Notes under the pieces: model-generated | Databases searched by the model: none | Told to the model about the DNA's origin: nothing | What the model saw: the letters and a program-made list of their open reading frames with translations, nothing else | Assembly: GCA_015680685.1 (NCBI GenBank) | Contig: MNCI01014748.1 | Span: 2,604 to 48,433 of the forward strand | Direction of reading: 5' to 3' | DNA: 45,830 bases | Origin: Gnetum montanum | Taxonomy: Eukaryota > Streptophyta > Gnetopsida > Gnetales > Gnetaceae | Position numbers and translations under genes: made by a program | In this document: positions 22,600 to 32,093 of the stretch, piece by piece | Layout: every line of letters starts with the position of its first letter | Numbering within the stretch: the stretch's first letter is position 1

Positions 22600-25330
22600 T
22601 TCCTATGGTGTAGTAGGCAACATTATAGCATAGATGGATGTATCATCTACAAGGATGTCCTATATAACAAGAATGGAGGCCAAAATTTGGGCCAAGGATT
22701 GGTGGTGAGTAGATGAGGTCATGACCAAGTCATACAAGCTCAACATTGTGTTCTTTTGCTTGAGCATTTGTTTCACCTAGGCTACTATAGCTACAAAGTC
22801 TTTATCATTAGCTATTATGTTAGCCTTAACTTCCTCCATGCAACTTGAGAGATGGATCTCTCATGAAGGGGACTTGGGCTTGTGTTGCTTAGCTTGCTTT
22901 GGGGTAGGGGTTCCAACATTTAGTTGTTTCTTATTGGTCATGTACTTTCCTTTGACCATGGGGGTTTCAAGGCACTTGTTCATCCTCTTGCATTGCCATT
23001 TGATAGGCCTACTTGGGTTGCTAGTGAGGTCAACCTTTGAAGGAGGAGAGATTGAGATGTTGCCCACTGTTGGGCTTCGAGTAGGTGAGGGGCCATCACA
23101 TTGTGACACCCTTATGACAAATGGTGGTTTAGGAGTTGTTGTAGGACCAACTTATTATGGCAACTTGATGACAAAAGGTTTCTTAGTAGTTGTTGTTGTT
23201 TCATCATGCTAGTTTAACATCTTAACAAATGATTTCTGTCGAACCTTGACCATAAAGGATGTTGTGGGTGCTTGAGCTGGTACCTTGATAACAAAGGAAG
23301 GCCTCTTGCTTATGTTGGCCAAGGGGATCCTTGCCTTGTTAGAAGGCACACAACTTACAAAAGGTTGTTACATAGGTTTGGACTTTCCACCTATGCTAAT
23401 GGAGTTTATGATATAGGGGGTGTCATCTGCATTGGATTGGCTTCCTACAACAAGAACTAATTGGCCCCATTCTATCATCCTTTGTAGGTCATCCTGCAAA
23501 GCATGATAGTTGTCCATACTATGACTAGACAACTAGTGGTAATGATAGAAGTGTTGTGGGACTAAGGGCTCATTTGGTACTATTAAGGTAGTATTCATCA
23601 TTAGTTCATAGTACCTATCATGTTTATGATAGGCAATTTCTAGTACTTGTTTATGTTGGATTTTCCCTACTTTTAAGAGTTACTCTAGTAGTTCAAAGGA
23701 TTCCATCGATAGTGGTGTCTACTTTGAGCAATCCTTGCACTCAAATTCAAGCCTTGGGATGGCCCTTGTTGGTCTAGGTGAGTTAGTACCAACATTGGTA
23801 ACTTTGTGAGCTAGGGCCTTAAGTTGCTTAGTTGTCAGGCCTCAGTCAATTACTTTTGCACTTGTGGCCATTGTTTCCACTATTGCATTTTTCTTGCACA
23901 CATGTTGGTTTTTGTACACCACATAGGTTGGGTCATTGCTAGCTTGCACTACTTCCTCTATACCTTTCATTTGGGCAAAGGCTTGGTTGAGAGACTTTGG
24001 CACTAGGTAATACAGTTTGGACTTGATGAAGTCATTGACTGCACCATTGAAGATGATCAGTAGGTGCATCTCTTCTAGGTATTCATGTGGCATTCCAACA
24101 TTAGAGGAATTTTCACATGAGCTCTAAGGGCCCTTGTTTGACTTGCATGAGCTCATCAAGGGTTACTTCAGGCTTTAGGTTGTACCTAAATTGTGTCAAG
24201 AACTAGCCAAGAAGGTCCTCCAAGAAGGAGATTGAGGTCCTAGGTAGCATATAGTACTAGTCTAAGGCCTTATCAATGAGTGACATGGGGAACATACACA
24301 TGATGACATGTGGCCAGGCTTGAAGGAGTAGCCACTTGGACCAAAATGTAACCAAGTGTATGTTGAGATCTCCTTCACCATTGTACTTGGTGAGTTGAGG
24401 TAGCTAGACCCTAGTTAGGAGAGTTAGAGGTGATACCATAGGACTTATGGGATCATTTTGGTAGAAGTCCACCACCTTGACAGTGTTGGAGGAGGTAGCC
24501 TTGAGTTGGTTTATCTCGTTTGTCAAGCCTTAGATTAGCTAGAATGCCTAATCCAAGATTGGGAATGTGCTAGCTAGTTACAACTTTTGGATTTGCATTG
24601 GGTGTACAACATAGGGTCAGATTGTTGGTTTTAGAGTTTGCCAATTTAACATCATAGCAGATGAGTTTAGTTGATGTGTTAGCTAAGGGATGAGTGTGGT
24701 GACTAAGGTGGGCCACACATGAGTGGGTTGGATGGACACTATGAATGCTAATGAGACAAGTGAGATGTAGGATGTCTAAGTTATCTAGGGTTGGGAGGTG
24801 GCCCCTATGTGAGCATAGAGTTGGGCAAATGTAGCAGTTGTTTGCAAGGAAGGCTGAATTGGCATGGTCACCATCTTAAAGAGGATAGGTGAACCAAACT
24901 GAGGATGGGCCATAGTAGGAAGTGGTTGTTGAAAGATGATGTAGACGGAGATCTAGTGTTCAAAGTAGACATCAAACTCATCTCCTTCCTCTTGTGAGGC
25001 TTCCTAGTAGGTTTTCCTTACATCATGCTTGTTTGCATGAATGAGTTGGAACAACAGCTAGTGGTAAGAATCTATGAGTGGGATTTGTTGAACAAGGAGG
25101 GGTTGTACTCCTATCTATCCCAATGGACTCATTCATAATCTTGTTTTCCCTCTAGGTTGAGGTGATCCATTAGTAATCCTACTTGGATTTTGGCATAAAC
25201 AAAATTGTATTATTCATGGCTTAGTGCAACACACTTTGGATGGATCCTAGTGTCAAATGTGTTAAACACTAACATGAAAGGTTGATCTATATTTATGTTC
25301 ACGAGTTGGGTTATGAGAGTTGTTATTTGA
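22600..25330 (-). pseudogene. gag pseudogene of element C
   Basis: Read on the minus strand, the N-terminal part (about 25270-25140) has YNFVYAKIQVGLLMDHL. The capsid core (about 24500-24000) has VVDFYQNDP, LTKYNGEGDLNIHLVTFWSK, EVTLDELMQVKQGPLEL and FIKSKLYYLVPKSLNQAF. The 23842-24093 stretch is open. The finger-like segment near 23530-23470 reads HSMDNYHALQDDLQRMIEWG, where D keeps C, GH and C; here those residues are changed. A Pro/Ser-rich linker follows (23109-22861). Stops and frame changes make it non-functional. The plus-strand frame 22817-23212 is a shadow. Confidence 0.85.
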
Positions 25331-25706
25331 AAAAAATAGCTAACTCTGAAAGCTACAAAAAAACGACTAAGTCACTGGTAGCAGAAAAATGGCTAAGTTA
25401 AAAAATGCAGAAAAATGTCTATGTATAAAAATGTAGAAAAATGGCTATGTAAAAATGTAGAAACATGGCTAAGTATGGAAACTGAAAAAGATTGACTAAG
25501 TGTAAAACTATAGAAAATTTGGCTAAGTATGAAAATGTAGAAAAAAATGCTAAGTATGAAAGTTGTTGAAAATGGCTAGCTTTGGTGCTACACTTGCTAC
25601 ACTAGAGATTGCCATGCTTGCTATGCTCTAAAAACTTATTACACTCTCTAGAGCACATAGAGTTTTGGCTAAGTGCCAATTGAAAAAACAAAAAATGAAA
25701 TGGTGA

Positions 25707-25725
25707 GGCCCTCCTTCTAGCTCCA
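25707..25725 (-). other. Primer binding site of element C
   Basis: The minus strand reads TGGAGCTAGAAGGAGGGCC, about 10 bases inside the right LTR. Element D has TGGCACTAGAAGGAGGGCT at the same place. I cannot name the tRNA with confidence. Confidence 0.7.
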
Positions 25726-26489
25726 AAAACTAGGATGTTCAAAAATGTCAGTGGCTAGAACACTGAGAGGTCTACGGGCATACAACCTAACCCTGAATCT
25801 GTGCGAGGGCCATGCTAGGAAACAAAAATGAGATGCCCTAAATAGTCTTGTTCATCAAACAAGGATTTACATGGTGTTAAAACAATCATGTGTGAGAAGG
25901 GTTTATACTTTATTACTCACAGGTATCGGGTCCAACTAAGCTAGAGCATAGCAAGGTGTCCTGGCCTAAGAATAGTGATGTAAATGTGCAAATATGTATG
26001 AAAAAGCAAGGAAAATGTAACTATTACACTAAATACCAAAGAGAAATGGTTGAGAAATGTAATATAATTTAAGAATAGAAGTGCACCATTCAAAAAGGGA
26101 AAGTGTATCTAATTTCAAAAGGATCTCAAAAGGTACATAGTGTATAACAAGTGTAGTGGTAGCATAGTCATAGTTTTAGTGGTGTTAGGCCATGAAGTGT
26201 GGTGCTTGCTATGATAAAATATGTCTGCTAGGTTGGTCATGATAGTGTACCATGCAATGTTTTGTAGGGTTTCAATGGGACTGAAATCTACCATGTGATG
26301 CAAGGTTGCAATGAGATCATGGTGTACCATCTTGTGCAAGGCTTTCTCTCTACCAATGTGGTGTGCTTTGGATCTCATTCACCCATGGAGCTCAATGTCA
26401 AGATGCCAAAGTGCTAAATGCCAAATGAAAGTTCCAACTACCCCACTAGTAAAAAATGGAAGCCAACCCCTTGAAACATTAGGGCCCAG

Positions 26490-26504
26490 GCATATTTATA
26501 GGGC
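26490..26504 (-). promoter_or_regulatory. TATA box in 5' LTR of element C
   Basis: The minus strand reads CCCTATAAATATGCC, comparable with CCTATAAATAGCC in LTR Z. Transcription would run leftward into gag. Confidence 0.6.
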
Positions 26505-26631
26505 TAGGGTTTGCCCAAAATGTGAATAAGGTGCCATGTGGTACTACGATAGGTGGGACCATAGAAAAATTTAGAAAATTTTCTAGGTTCTAAAGTGACT
26601 AGAAAAGGTTCAAAAAGAAAATTCTAACACT

Positions 26632-26812
26632 AGTTTCTATGCTTGTTCCATGTTACATGTGGGACACGGAATGCTAACCACTATGCTCATCCCCTATTAT
26701 GTGTGGGACATGGGACACTGGTTGCTATGCTAGTTCCCTATTACGTGCAGGATAGGGGATGTTGGCTACTATGCTCATCCCTTATTACATGTGGGACATA
26801 GGATGCTCCCTA
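26632..26812. repeat. 44-bp tandem repeat inside LTR of element C, right copy
   Basis: Four units equivalent to 18876-19050. Several units contain short inverted repeats (CATCCCCTAT with ATAGGGGATG). Confidence 0.78.
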
Positions 26813-27458
26813 GGGATAGGGTGTGGTAGGGATACCTAGAAGAATCTAGTGAAGATTTTAATCCTTATTCTTGCTACATTGGCTACACTCTGGAGCATAG
26901 CAGGAGGGGTAGCCTCAAGAGTTAGAAAATATACCAAATGCCTCTTCCATGTTGAGCTAGCTTGATAACTTCTAGCTTAACACTTAGGCAAAACTTGTCA
27001 CTAGAGAGTGTAGCAACCAATGAGATAGAAAATTTGCTAAACTATTTCATCCATCACAAGTAATTTTGACAACTTCTAGCTTGGCACTTAGGCAAACTAG
27101 CCATGGAAGTGTGTGCTAGACTGGCTACACTTTAGAGCATAGCAAGTAGAGTGAGAGCATAGTAGAACACTTAGAGAACTGTCATGTGAATACTACTAAC
27201 ACTTAAAAAATTTTACAAAATAGGCCTTAATGCATGATACACTGGGAAGTGTAGCACTAATACTTAGAAGAATTTGTGAAGTTTTGACACTTAGACAAAT
27301 TTGTAGAAAGTTCCATCATTTTGACACTTAGAAAAAAATTTGCAAATCTAGTAGTTGGAGCTAACTACACCCAACACTTAAAAAAATTTAGGCAAAGTTC
27401 CAAAGTTTTGACACATAGCCAAATTTGCAATTGAGACTCAAAATTTTGTGGTGTTTCA

Positions 27459-28570
27459 AGCCCATCAAATCCCACTCCCATCTCATCTATTCTAATGAGT
27501 TTTGATGCTCAAGTAATATGAACTAGTCAACCACAAGAGGATCCCAAATCATAAAAGAAGTGGAAAGAAGTCAAAAAATCTTTAAAGCATGAAGTTTACA
27601 TCTTGGGATGCATGGAAGAAATTAAGAACCCTAATAACAAAAATTATACAACAAATGAAAAATAGTTCCTCAATTCAATAGAACAAATCAAAGTATCAAT
27701 AAAACAAGAAAACATCTCTTTTAGCTTATATGATCTTGGGATGACTTCTTCTATGCATCGCAAAGCATTAGTTAAGATGTTGACCTCTATTACTATTAGT
27801 GAGGATATCCCTACTAGTGAAGAGTCCATCAATTTAGTGATGGTAGTTCTTCACCAAAGAATGAAATATGGTTAACATCACTACTGTTTCATGATAGCAA
27901 AGTCAAAACCAATCGTCAAGATGATGAGACAACCAAGGCTTCCCTATTCATAATCATCTGGGTAGGATAGTAGAAGGTGCATAGAGTGCACATTGACAAC
28001 GGAGACACAAAAAAGATAATATCTTATACCATTTTGAAACATCTAGGCCTATCTAAGAAAATGCAACATACTACAAAAACTACTCTCAAATCCTTCAATG
28101 AATCTCAAGTAGCTATAAAAAGCTTGATTTCTTTAGATTTTGTAGAAGGGGATAATTCCCCAGAACAGTCAATTTCTTAGTGGTAGAAGAAACACCAAGG
28201 TTTAGCATTATCTTATTGAGGCCTTGGTTAACTCAACTATGAGTGGTTTCCTCACCCATCCACTAAGAAATTCACCTACCTTACAAGGGAGGTGAAATCA
28301 TCATCCATGATGGTAGTGTGGTTACCTTGGTGGTTAAAAATGTTGACATTGAACAAGGGTAGCAAAAAAATGATACTATCAACCACAAATTCAAGAAGCC
28401 TAAGGGAGTAGAAGCAAATAAGACTAAAAATTATGGTTCCATAGATGTTGCATGGGAAGAGCTTCCATTCAACATTATAAGCAAAAGAAGCAGGGAATAC
28501 AAAATTATGCAATGTAGGTCGTACAAGTTTCCTAATCTATCCAAGGTTAGGAAACACTTGCATAATTGAT
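27459..28570 (+). pseudogene. Gag-protease remainder of element B (right of element C)
   Basis: The frame interrupted at 17981 resumes here. The pre-protease segment (about 27690-27840) has FSLYDLGMTS, KALVKMLTSIT and SEDIPTSEES, parallel to LYELLMMSQKHHESMVCMLTS in D. The protease segment HIDNGDTKKIISYTILKHLGL (about 27998-28060) has DNG where the family has D-D/T-G, then SLISLDFVEGD (28126-28158). The domain ends with FPNLSKVRKHLHN at about 28528-28566. Stops interrupt it. The role was Gag polyprotein processing. Confidence 0.8.
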
Positions 28571-28876
28571 GTATCCCCTTGATTCTCTTACCCTTGCACT
28601 TGTAACCATATATCCATTTTTTTTATAACCTTTCATAGCCTAGTTTACATTGTTTTTGCTATGCATTGTTGGTTTACTTTTTTTTTTACATTGTTTTAAC
28701 CTTTGCTATGGATGTAGCCTAAGATTTATGCTTGTTTATAATTTAATTTGATGCCTTTTTATCTTAGAACATAACCAATAAAAATATGATAAAAACATTA
28801 AAACCTAAAAAAACTTATAAAAATTTTAAAACAAAATGAATTAATAGAAAAATTTTCTTTTAGAACTTGAAATCCA
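28571..28876 (+). other. Noncoding stretch after protease of element B
   Basis: T-rich then A-rich sequence without a coding frame. It occupies the place where C and D carry their arrays. Confidence 0.55.
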
Positions 28877-28894
28877 CCATGGCCTAAAACTAGC
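28877..28894 (+). repeat. Single copy of the shared repeat unit in element B
   Basis: CCATGGCCTAAAACTAGC equals the core of the D array unit, at the same position between protease and the antisense gene, but it has not been amplified. Confidence 0.65.
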
Positions 28895-28899
28895 AAACA

Positions 28900-30793
28900 A
28901 TTGCACAACCTACTAGGATCTAAAAGTGACCACAAGAACCTAGGCATAGTAGCCTCTTCACTTCTTGGCCTTACAAACTAGCAAGTCCATCTCCAACTTT
29001 TTCTTAGTAACCTCCCTAGCAAGGAACACCTTTCCATGGATGGCATTCTAGTATCACATCCATTTAATCACTTTGGTTCTTAAATAACTCTTGTTAGTCA
29101 CTTGGGCCTCCATGAATTCTTTACAATTCTTGAGATCCCTATTAGACCCAACTAGCCTCTTATTCTCTTTTTCCAATGTAACAACCTATTCACACAAGAA
29201 CTCATTGGCACATTAAATTTTCCATGATGTTTTGGAACATGAAAATGCACAATCAATGACACTTTCATATAACTTGTATGTTATATTCTCTATGTCTAAT
29301 GGTAGGCTAGGTAAGGCATCAATCTCAATGGGATGGTTAGGATCCCATCTAAGCTGAGGTATTGAAACAACATAGAAAATATAAAAGAAATATTAACTAG
29401 CCAAATGACCAAGAGAAAAAACGTAATGAAATAATTGATAAAAAACATAGAGTACAAGATAAACTTATTGATCACTCATATTGAGAGCAACCTAGTACAA
29501 CCGATCAATCATGTCCTTAGCTATCCACCTTATGAACTCCATCTTTTCCAAAGTTTCCATCCATGGATTCATGTGTAACATGGAGGTAGAGGTCATGGGC
29601 TAAGGCTCAATAGCTAAGGAAAGCATAATAACCGACAAACCATTAAAGATCATGCTTAAACTAAAGCAACATGACACGAAACACATGAAACAAAGGCATA
29701 CATACTTGAAGCATCATCTTGAATGATGATGGAAGGTTTACGTAGCTATGAAGGATCAAATTTGACCTCAAAGTCATCCAATGGAACATTAGAAAACTGC
29801 TCATCCTCATGCAATTTTAGGATCTCCTCCTTTAGGTGTCTTTGCACAACCTCTAGTACTACTACCTCAGCTGCTAACTCTTGTTATTTGCTTCCAATAA
29901 CAATAAGAAAAAAACATGATATAACTTAGTATATCTTACCTTATAATAAACATATAGTCCTATATCATAAAAAATAACAAATGTAAAGATATTAAAACAA
30001 ATTAAATCATACCTATGACCACATTTCATGTTGGGTTAAGTCTCACCCCAAACCTCTTCTTGAAGGATTGCTCAATGACTAGTGTTTCCTTATCAACCAT
30101 GGTTGTCTTCAATTTGGCTCTAGCTAAACCTTTAGCTTCAGCCTCCAATGTCTTCACATGATCAATATATCCATGCTCAACTTGGGGCTCAATCACCATG
30201 CTATTAAGGGAGATGCAATGCCTACCACTAAGTCCCTTAGTGGTAATAGATAGTAACTCCCTAATGTCCTCTAGCTAGTTCTAAGCTTGCATAGTGGGAT
30301 GAACATCTTTAATCCATGGCTTGGAGAGTTGGAATGGATCCTAGCTTACCCATTTTCTATCCTTCCTCCCAATCATCAAGTCCACCAACCTCCTTAGATA
30401 TGTTGTAAAAAATTCATAATGCATGTGGCATTTTGTTGTGACATTGTCACAAAGATTGACAATTTCATTGTGAAGCCTAGAAACCGAGTGACTAGCCTAG
30501 TTGAATCAAGCAACCTCCAAAAGGACCTTCCTCATGGTTCATGCCTATTCAACCCCCATGACCATGCGTTGTGATAGTAGCTTGGGGAACCCTTAGAAGA
30601 AGAACAAGGGATATGCTTCCTTAGCCTCCTCAACCTTGAATTGGATAAGAGATAACTCCTTATGATCAAAATGAGTACCTGAAACACCGTGACATTGCAA
30701 GATCTAAAGGGTTCAACCAAATCCCGAGGTTCAGGCAAGGATTCACAATATGTTGTGCATCTCAACAAGTTTTATTACTTTTGACTAAGGGTC
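28900..30793 (-). pseudogene. Antisense gene of element B (3' exons only, cut by element D)
   Basis: Minus-strand exons correspond to exons 4-7 of the antisense gene of element D. Exon 4-like: 30793 (cut by the LTR of D) to about 30013, ending before GTATGA. It contains EAYPLFF and FPKLLS, parallel to TIYPLFS and FPKLLS in D, and then KPWI and EDIRELL, parallel to KPWIS (one stop) and EGIRESF. Exon 5-like: 29890-29706, after a good pyrimidine tract and AG, before GTATGT; it is Glu-rich (VVLEVVQRHLKEEILKLHED). Exon 6-like: 29613 to about 29490 with NPWMETLEKMEFIRWIAKDM, parallel to EPWGEFPNKFAFMEGIINDM. Exon 7-like: about 29365-28900 with DPNHPIEIDAL and KENKRLVGSNRDLKN, a likely coiled coil. 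The C-terminal part of exon 7 and the acidic exon 8 are not recognised. Most stops are TAG. The function is unknown. Confidence 0.75.
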
Positions 30794-31823
30794 TGTTACG
30801 CTACATTATGCAGTTCAGCGTAATAGTCCCCAAAAAAATTGAACAGAAATAAAGGATGCACAACGACAACACTTCAATTTTGAAGGTTCGTTATGATTAC
30901 ACTAAATTATCCTATGCAGCATAATGTGGCACAACACAACGTAATATAGCATAGTGCAACATGACCATAAGATAGTTTGCAGCACTAAAGACAAGGGAAG
31001 ATTATGCTACGCTATGCTTCGGAGTGTAGTGCAGCGTAATGTGACAAGTTTCAGCTATTGAGCATCAAGTCAATGATATTTTGTGGGTTCGGGACATGCA
31101 TCATCTAAAACATGTTCTTTTCCTAATCCTAATCTTATAAATACCATGAAAAACAATTCTCAACAGGTGGGCAGATTGGCAAGTTAGTAGATTAGCAAAC
31201 TTAGAAATTCTAGTAGAGCTTGAAGAGACATTGGCGATAGAAGAAAACCAATAGGAACAAAGAGAAGCTCTTGACTAGAGATTCCAAGCTAGCAAGTACT
31301 TTGCTTCAAGCCTGACTCCCTTGATCCTAGATTTGGCTAGTGAACAAGGTAGATTGACCTTTTTTTATTTAATCTCTATGTAACTTCTTATTGGCAGCAG
31401 ATACTTCGTCCAAACCAAAGCCTGCTTATAAGCCCCATTGTATTCTTCATTTTCATTTATAAAGTGAATCCTGGATCTTGAGATCGTGCATGTTTTAGAT
31501 CTTAATTCATTGCATCTTGTTTACATTGAATTTTATGATCATTTTGCATATTTTACATCACTTTCATCATCTTCAAAACTCAATCTTGTGATAGATCTCA
31601 TTTTTCTCGTAAATAGACAACATATTCTCACATCAAATTGTCATCTTGACATATAATTGTTGACAAGTTTACTAATTAAGTAAGTCTCTGTTTGATTGAC
31701 CAGACTATTCAGGGCACCTCAGATTCATTTCTCCAGCATAGCCCTCTTGTGGATTCGAGGTTAAAACTTTGTACACAAGAATCTCCTTGGTGTTTCCAGC
31801 AACCAATGTTTTTTGTTGTTACA
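30794..31823 (+). repeat. 5' LTR of element D
   Basis: It starts TGTTACGCTACATTATGC and ends TTGTTACA, six bases before the primer site. The U3 is dense in CTACGCTATGC/GCAGCGTAATG words in both orientations (30794-31050). TATAAATA lies at 31136-31143. The left end is where the antisense reading frame of element B stops. No partner LTR is in the window to confirm the ends. Confidence 0.72.
31136..31143 (+). promoter_or_regulatory. TATA box in LTR of element D
   Basis: TATAAATA preceded by AATCT, about 340 bp into the LTR, which places the RNA start near 31170. Confidence 0.55.
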
Positions 31824-31829
31824 ATTTTC

Positions 31830-31848
31830 TGGCACTAGAAGGAGGGCT
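31830..31848 (+). other. Primer binding site of element D
   Basis: TGGCACTAGAAGGAGGGCT, starting with the TGG expected opposite a tRNA CCA end, six bases after the LTR. It is close to the site of element C. I do not name the tRNA. Confidence 0.72.
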
Positions 31849-32093
31849 TGAGCCTCCAATCCACTTTTCATAGTTAATCTTGTAAGCTGTCTATACTCAC
31901 TACCGATCGATGTGAACATAATACCTCCAAGGTTGTTTATGAAATTGTGTGATGCAAATTGGTCACTTCGATGATTCCTTTGGAATCCTGTAGGGTGGAA
32001 AGCCCATTTTCACCTTACTTTGCATTTTCCTTTGTGATCTTTTGCTCTTGCGATATTCATCCTTGTTGTCATTACTCTCAAATTACGTAGAGA

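Larger units (their letters stand above)
17982..27458 (-). mobile_element. Element C: non-autonomous gag-protease LTR element (minus strand), nested in B
   Basis: Two LTRs of about 1.7 kb (17982-19718 and 25739-27458) flank a minus-strand interior. In element order it holds a primer site (25725-25707), gag (about 25330-22600), protease (about 22570-21950), tandem repeats (21740-20965), a pyrimidine-rich tract on the plus strand and a polypurine tract (19734-19719) against the left LTR. There is no RT, RNase H or integrase and no antisense gene, so it would have depended on a helper, like a TR-GAG type element. It interrupts the gag-protease linker of element B. No clear target duplication survives, and the inner LTR ends are uncertain by about 10 bases. 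Confidence 0.88.
25739..27458 (-). repeat. 5' LTR of element C (right copy)
   Basis: About 1720 bp, colinear with 17982-19718. On the minus strand it starts TGAAACACCACAAAATTTTG at 27458. A minus-strand TATA box (CCCTATAAATATGCC) lies at about 26490-26504. In the left copy the same site has decayed to CCCTAGAAATACCC. Confidence 0.88.
13500..30793 (+). mobile_element. Element B: old Tat-type Ty3/gypsy element, interrupted by C and D
   Basis: Parts in order on the plus strand: a putative LTR ending near 14765, a broken primer site, gag (about 15540-17981), an interruption by element C, then the rest of the gag-protease polyprotein (27459-28570), a repeat-unit seed (28877-28894) and the 3' part of an antisense gene (28900-30793). 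The element is cut at 30793 by the LTR of element D, and its pol and 3' LTR are outside the window. Protein-level similarity to C and D is clear in gag, protease and the antisense gene. The left boundary is uncertain by several hundred bases. Confidence 0.72.

Noticed and set aside
22817-23212. 131-codon plus-strand open frame
   Set aside because: Antisense to the gag linker of element C.
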